A stretch of DNA of 64,000 nucleotides, taken from assembly GCA_023053545.1 (NCBI GenBank), contig JAKZAN010000056.1, positions 62,001 to 126,000 on the forward strand, written 5' to 3'. Below, piece after piece: positions 63,201 to 64,000 of this stretch. The notes beneath the pieces were generated by a model that had not been told where the DNA came from, ran no database searches, and saw only the letters and a program-made list of their open reading frames with translations. The position numbers were made by a program, and so were the translations under genes. Origin of the DNA: Lepidurus packardi (taxonomy: Eukaryota > Arthropoda > Branchiopoda > Notostraca > Triopsidae). Numbering within the stretch: the stretch's first letter is position 1; every line of letters starts with the position of its first letter.

Positions 63201-64000
63201 AATTAATTCCTTACGTACTGAACTTATTCATTACGGACTGAATTAATTCCTTACGGACTGAATTAATTCCTTACGGACTGAATTAATACCTAAGGGACTG
63301 AATTAATACCTTGTGGACTGAATTAAATCCTTACGGACAGAATTAAATCCTTACGGACTGAATTAATTCCTTACGGACTGAATTAATTCCTTACGGACTG
63401 AATTTTTTCCTTACGGACTTAATTAATTCCTTACGGACTTAATTAATTCCTTACGGACTGAGTTAATACCTTACGGACTGAATTAAATCCTTACGGACTG
63501 AATTAATTCCTTACGGACTGAATTAATTTCTTACGGACTGAAATAATTCCTTACTGACTGAATTAATTCCTTACGGACGGAATTAATTCCTTACGGACTG
63601 AATTAATTCCTTACGGACTTAATTAATTCCTTACGGACTTAATTAATTCCTTACGTACTTAGTTAATTCCTTACGGTCTGAATAAATTCCGTACGGATTT
63701 TATTAACTACTTACGGACTGAATTAATTCCTTACGGACTTAATTGATTCCTTACGGACTGAATTAATTCCTTACGGACTGAATTAATTCCTTACGGACTG
63801 AATTATTTCCTTACGGACTGAATTAATTCCGTAAGGAATGAATAAATTAATTACGGACTGAAATAATTCCTTACTAACTTCATTAATTCCTTTCGGACTT
63901 AATTAATTCATTACGGACTTAATTAATTCCTTACGGACTTAATTAATTCACTACGGACTGAATTAATACCTTACGGACTGAATTAAATCCTTACGGACTG
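60241..64000 (+). repeat. Higher-order repeat: 2,812-bp offset duplication
   Basis: ATACCTAAGGG (about 60475/63287) and GAATTTTTTCC (about 60588/63400) are 2,812 bp apart. Near the end the offset falls to 2,743 bp (TTCCGTAAGG 61094/63837), so 69 bp, including a 39-bp linked variant, is missing in the second copy. Between the copies, 61.4-63.05 kb repeats sequence from 57-58.7 kb (offset 4,341-4,361 bp). The duplication continues past the window end. Confidence 0.8.

Larger units (their letters stand above)
48500..64000 (+). repeat. 20-bp satellite array, right block
   Basis: 15.5 kb of the same monomer in the same orientation up to the window end. The set of common variants differs from the left block: TTTCGTACGGATTTTATTTATTAC, CTTACTTAATTAATTAATTCC, TTCCTTACTGACTG and the 8-bp inverted form are much more frequent here. 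No ORF or RNA gene is seen. Confidence 0.99.

Noticed and set aside
3860..64000. CENP-B box in the satellite
   Set aside because: The TTCG....A..CGGG pattern was not found in the consensus or common variants; TTTCGGACTG variants do not fit it.

Overview
This is animal (eukaryotic) repetitive DNA, most likely from an insect or other arthropod. It holds no host gene that I can support. The evidence is a complete BEL/Pao LTR retrotransposon (a metazoan group), a second BEL/Pao fragment, a jockey/I/R1-like non-LTR retrotransposon with a zinc-knuckle ORF1, and a primer-binding site that matches the 3' end of eukaryotic tRNA-Phe. Species cannot be named from the sequence alone.

About 51 kb of the 64 kb (about 80%) is one satellite family built on a 20-bp monomer, TTAATTCCTTACGGACTGAA, always in the same orientation. 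It fills 3860-34674, 41473-46279 and 48500-64000. Each monomer junction carries the perfect 10-bp palindrome GAATTAATTC, and each monomer has one CpG. Variant monomers occur in fixed orders and form higher-order repeats: 3,348 bp x2 (about 4430-11125), 2,723 bp x2 (11961-17406), about 1.15-1.29 kb units (17.4-24.4 kb), about 1.1 kb and 536 bp units (24.4-27.1 kb), about 1.1 kb units (27.1-30.4 kb), 2,006 bp (30.4-34.1 kb), 2,321/2,301 bp (49.8-54.3 kb), 0.75-1.18 kb units (54.3-58.1 kb), 730 bp (58.1-60.2 kb) and 2,812 bp (60.2-64 kb). This resembles centromeric, pericentromeric, B-chromosome or other heterochromatic satellite, but no functional role is shown.

Three retroelements adjoin or interrupt the array. 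(1) At 1-3859 is the 3' part of a LINE: the end of ORF1 (zinc knuckles), a complete endonuclease-reverse transcriptase ORF2, a short 3' UTR with a stem-loop, and a 17-nt A tail that runs directly into satellite. (2) At 34675-41472, on the minus strand, is a complete 6,798-bp BEL/Pao element. It has 328-bp LTRs that look identical, an intact 2,029-codon gag-pol ORF, a tRNA-Phe primer-binding site, and a 5-bp target-site duplication CGGAC taken from the satellite monomer. It looks very young and may be competent. (3) At 46280-48499, on the plus strand, is a decayed fragment of a different BEL/Pao element (gag to protease), without LTRs or target-site duplication, carrying one frameshift and one in-frame stop.

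The most unusual material is the satellite itself: nested higher-order repeats changing length in 20-bp steps, a linked 39-bp two-monomer variant that shifts the register by 1 bp, and a recurrent exact 8-bp inversion (CCTTACGG to CCGTAAGG). The LINE also shows a canonical -1 slippery heptamer in the correct frame just before an overlapping ORF1 stop/ORF2 start.
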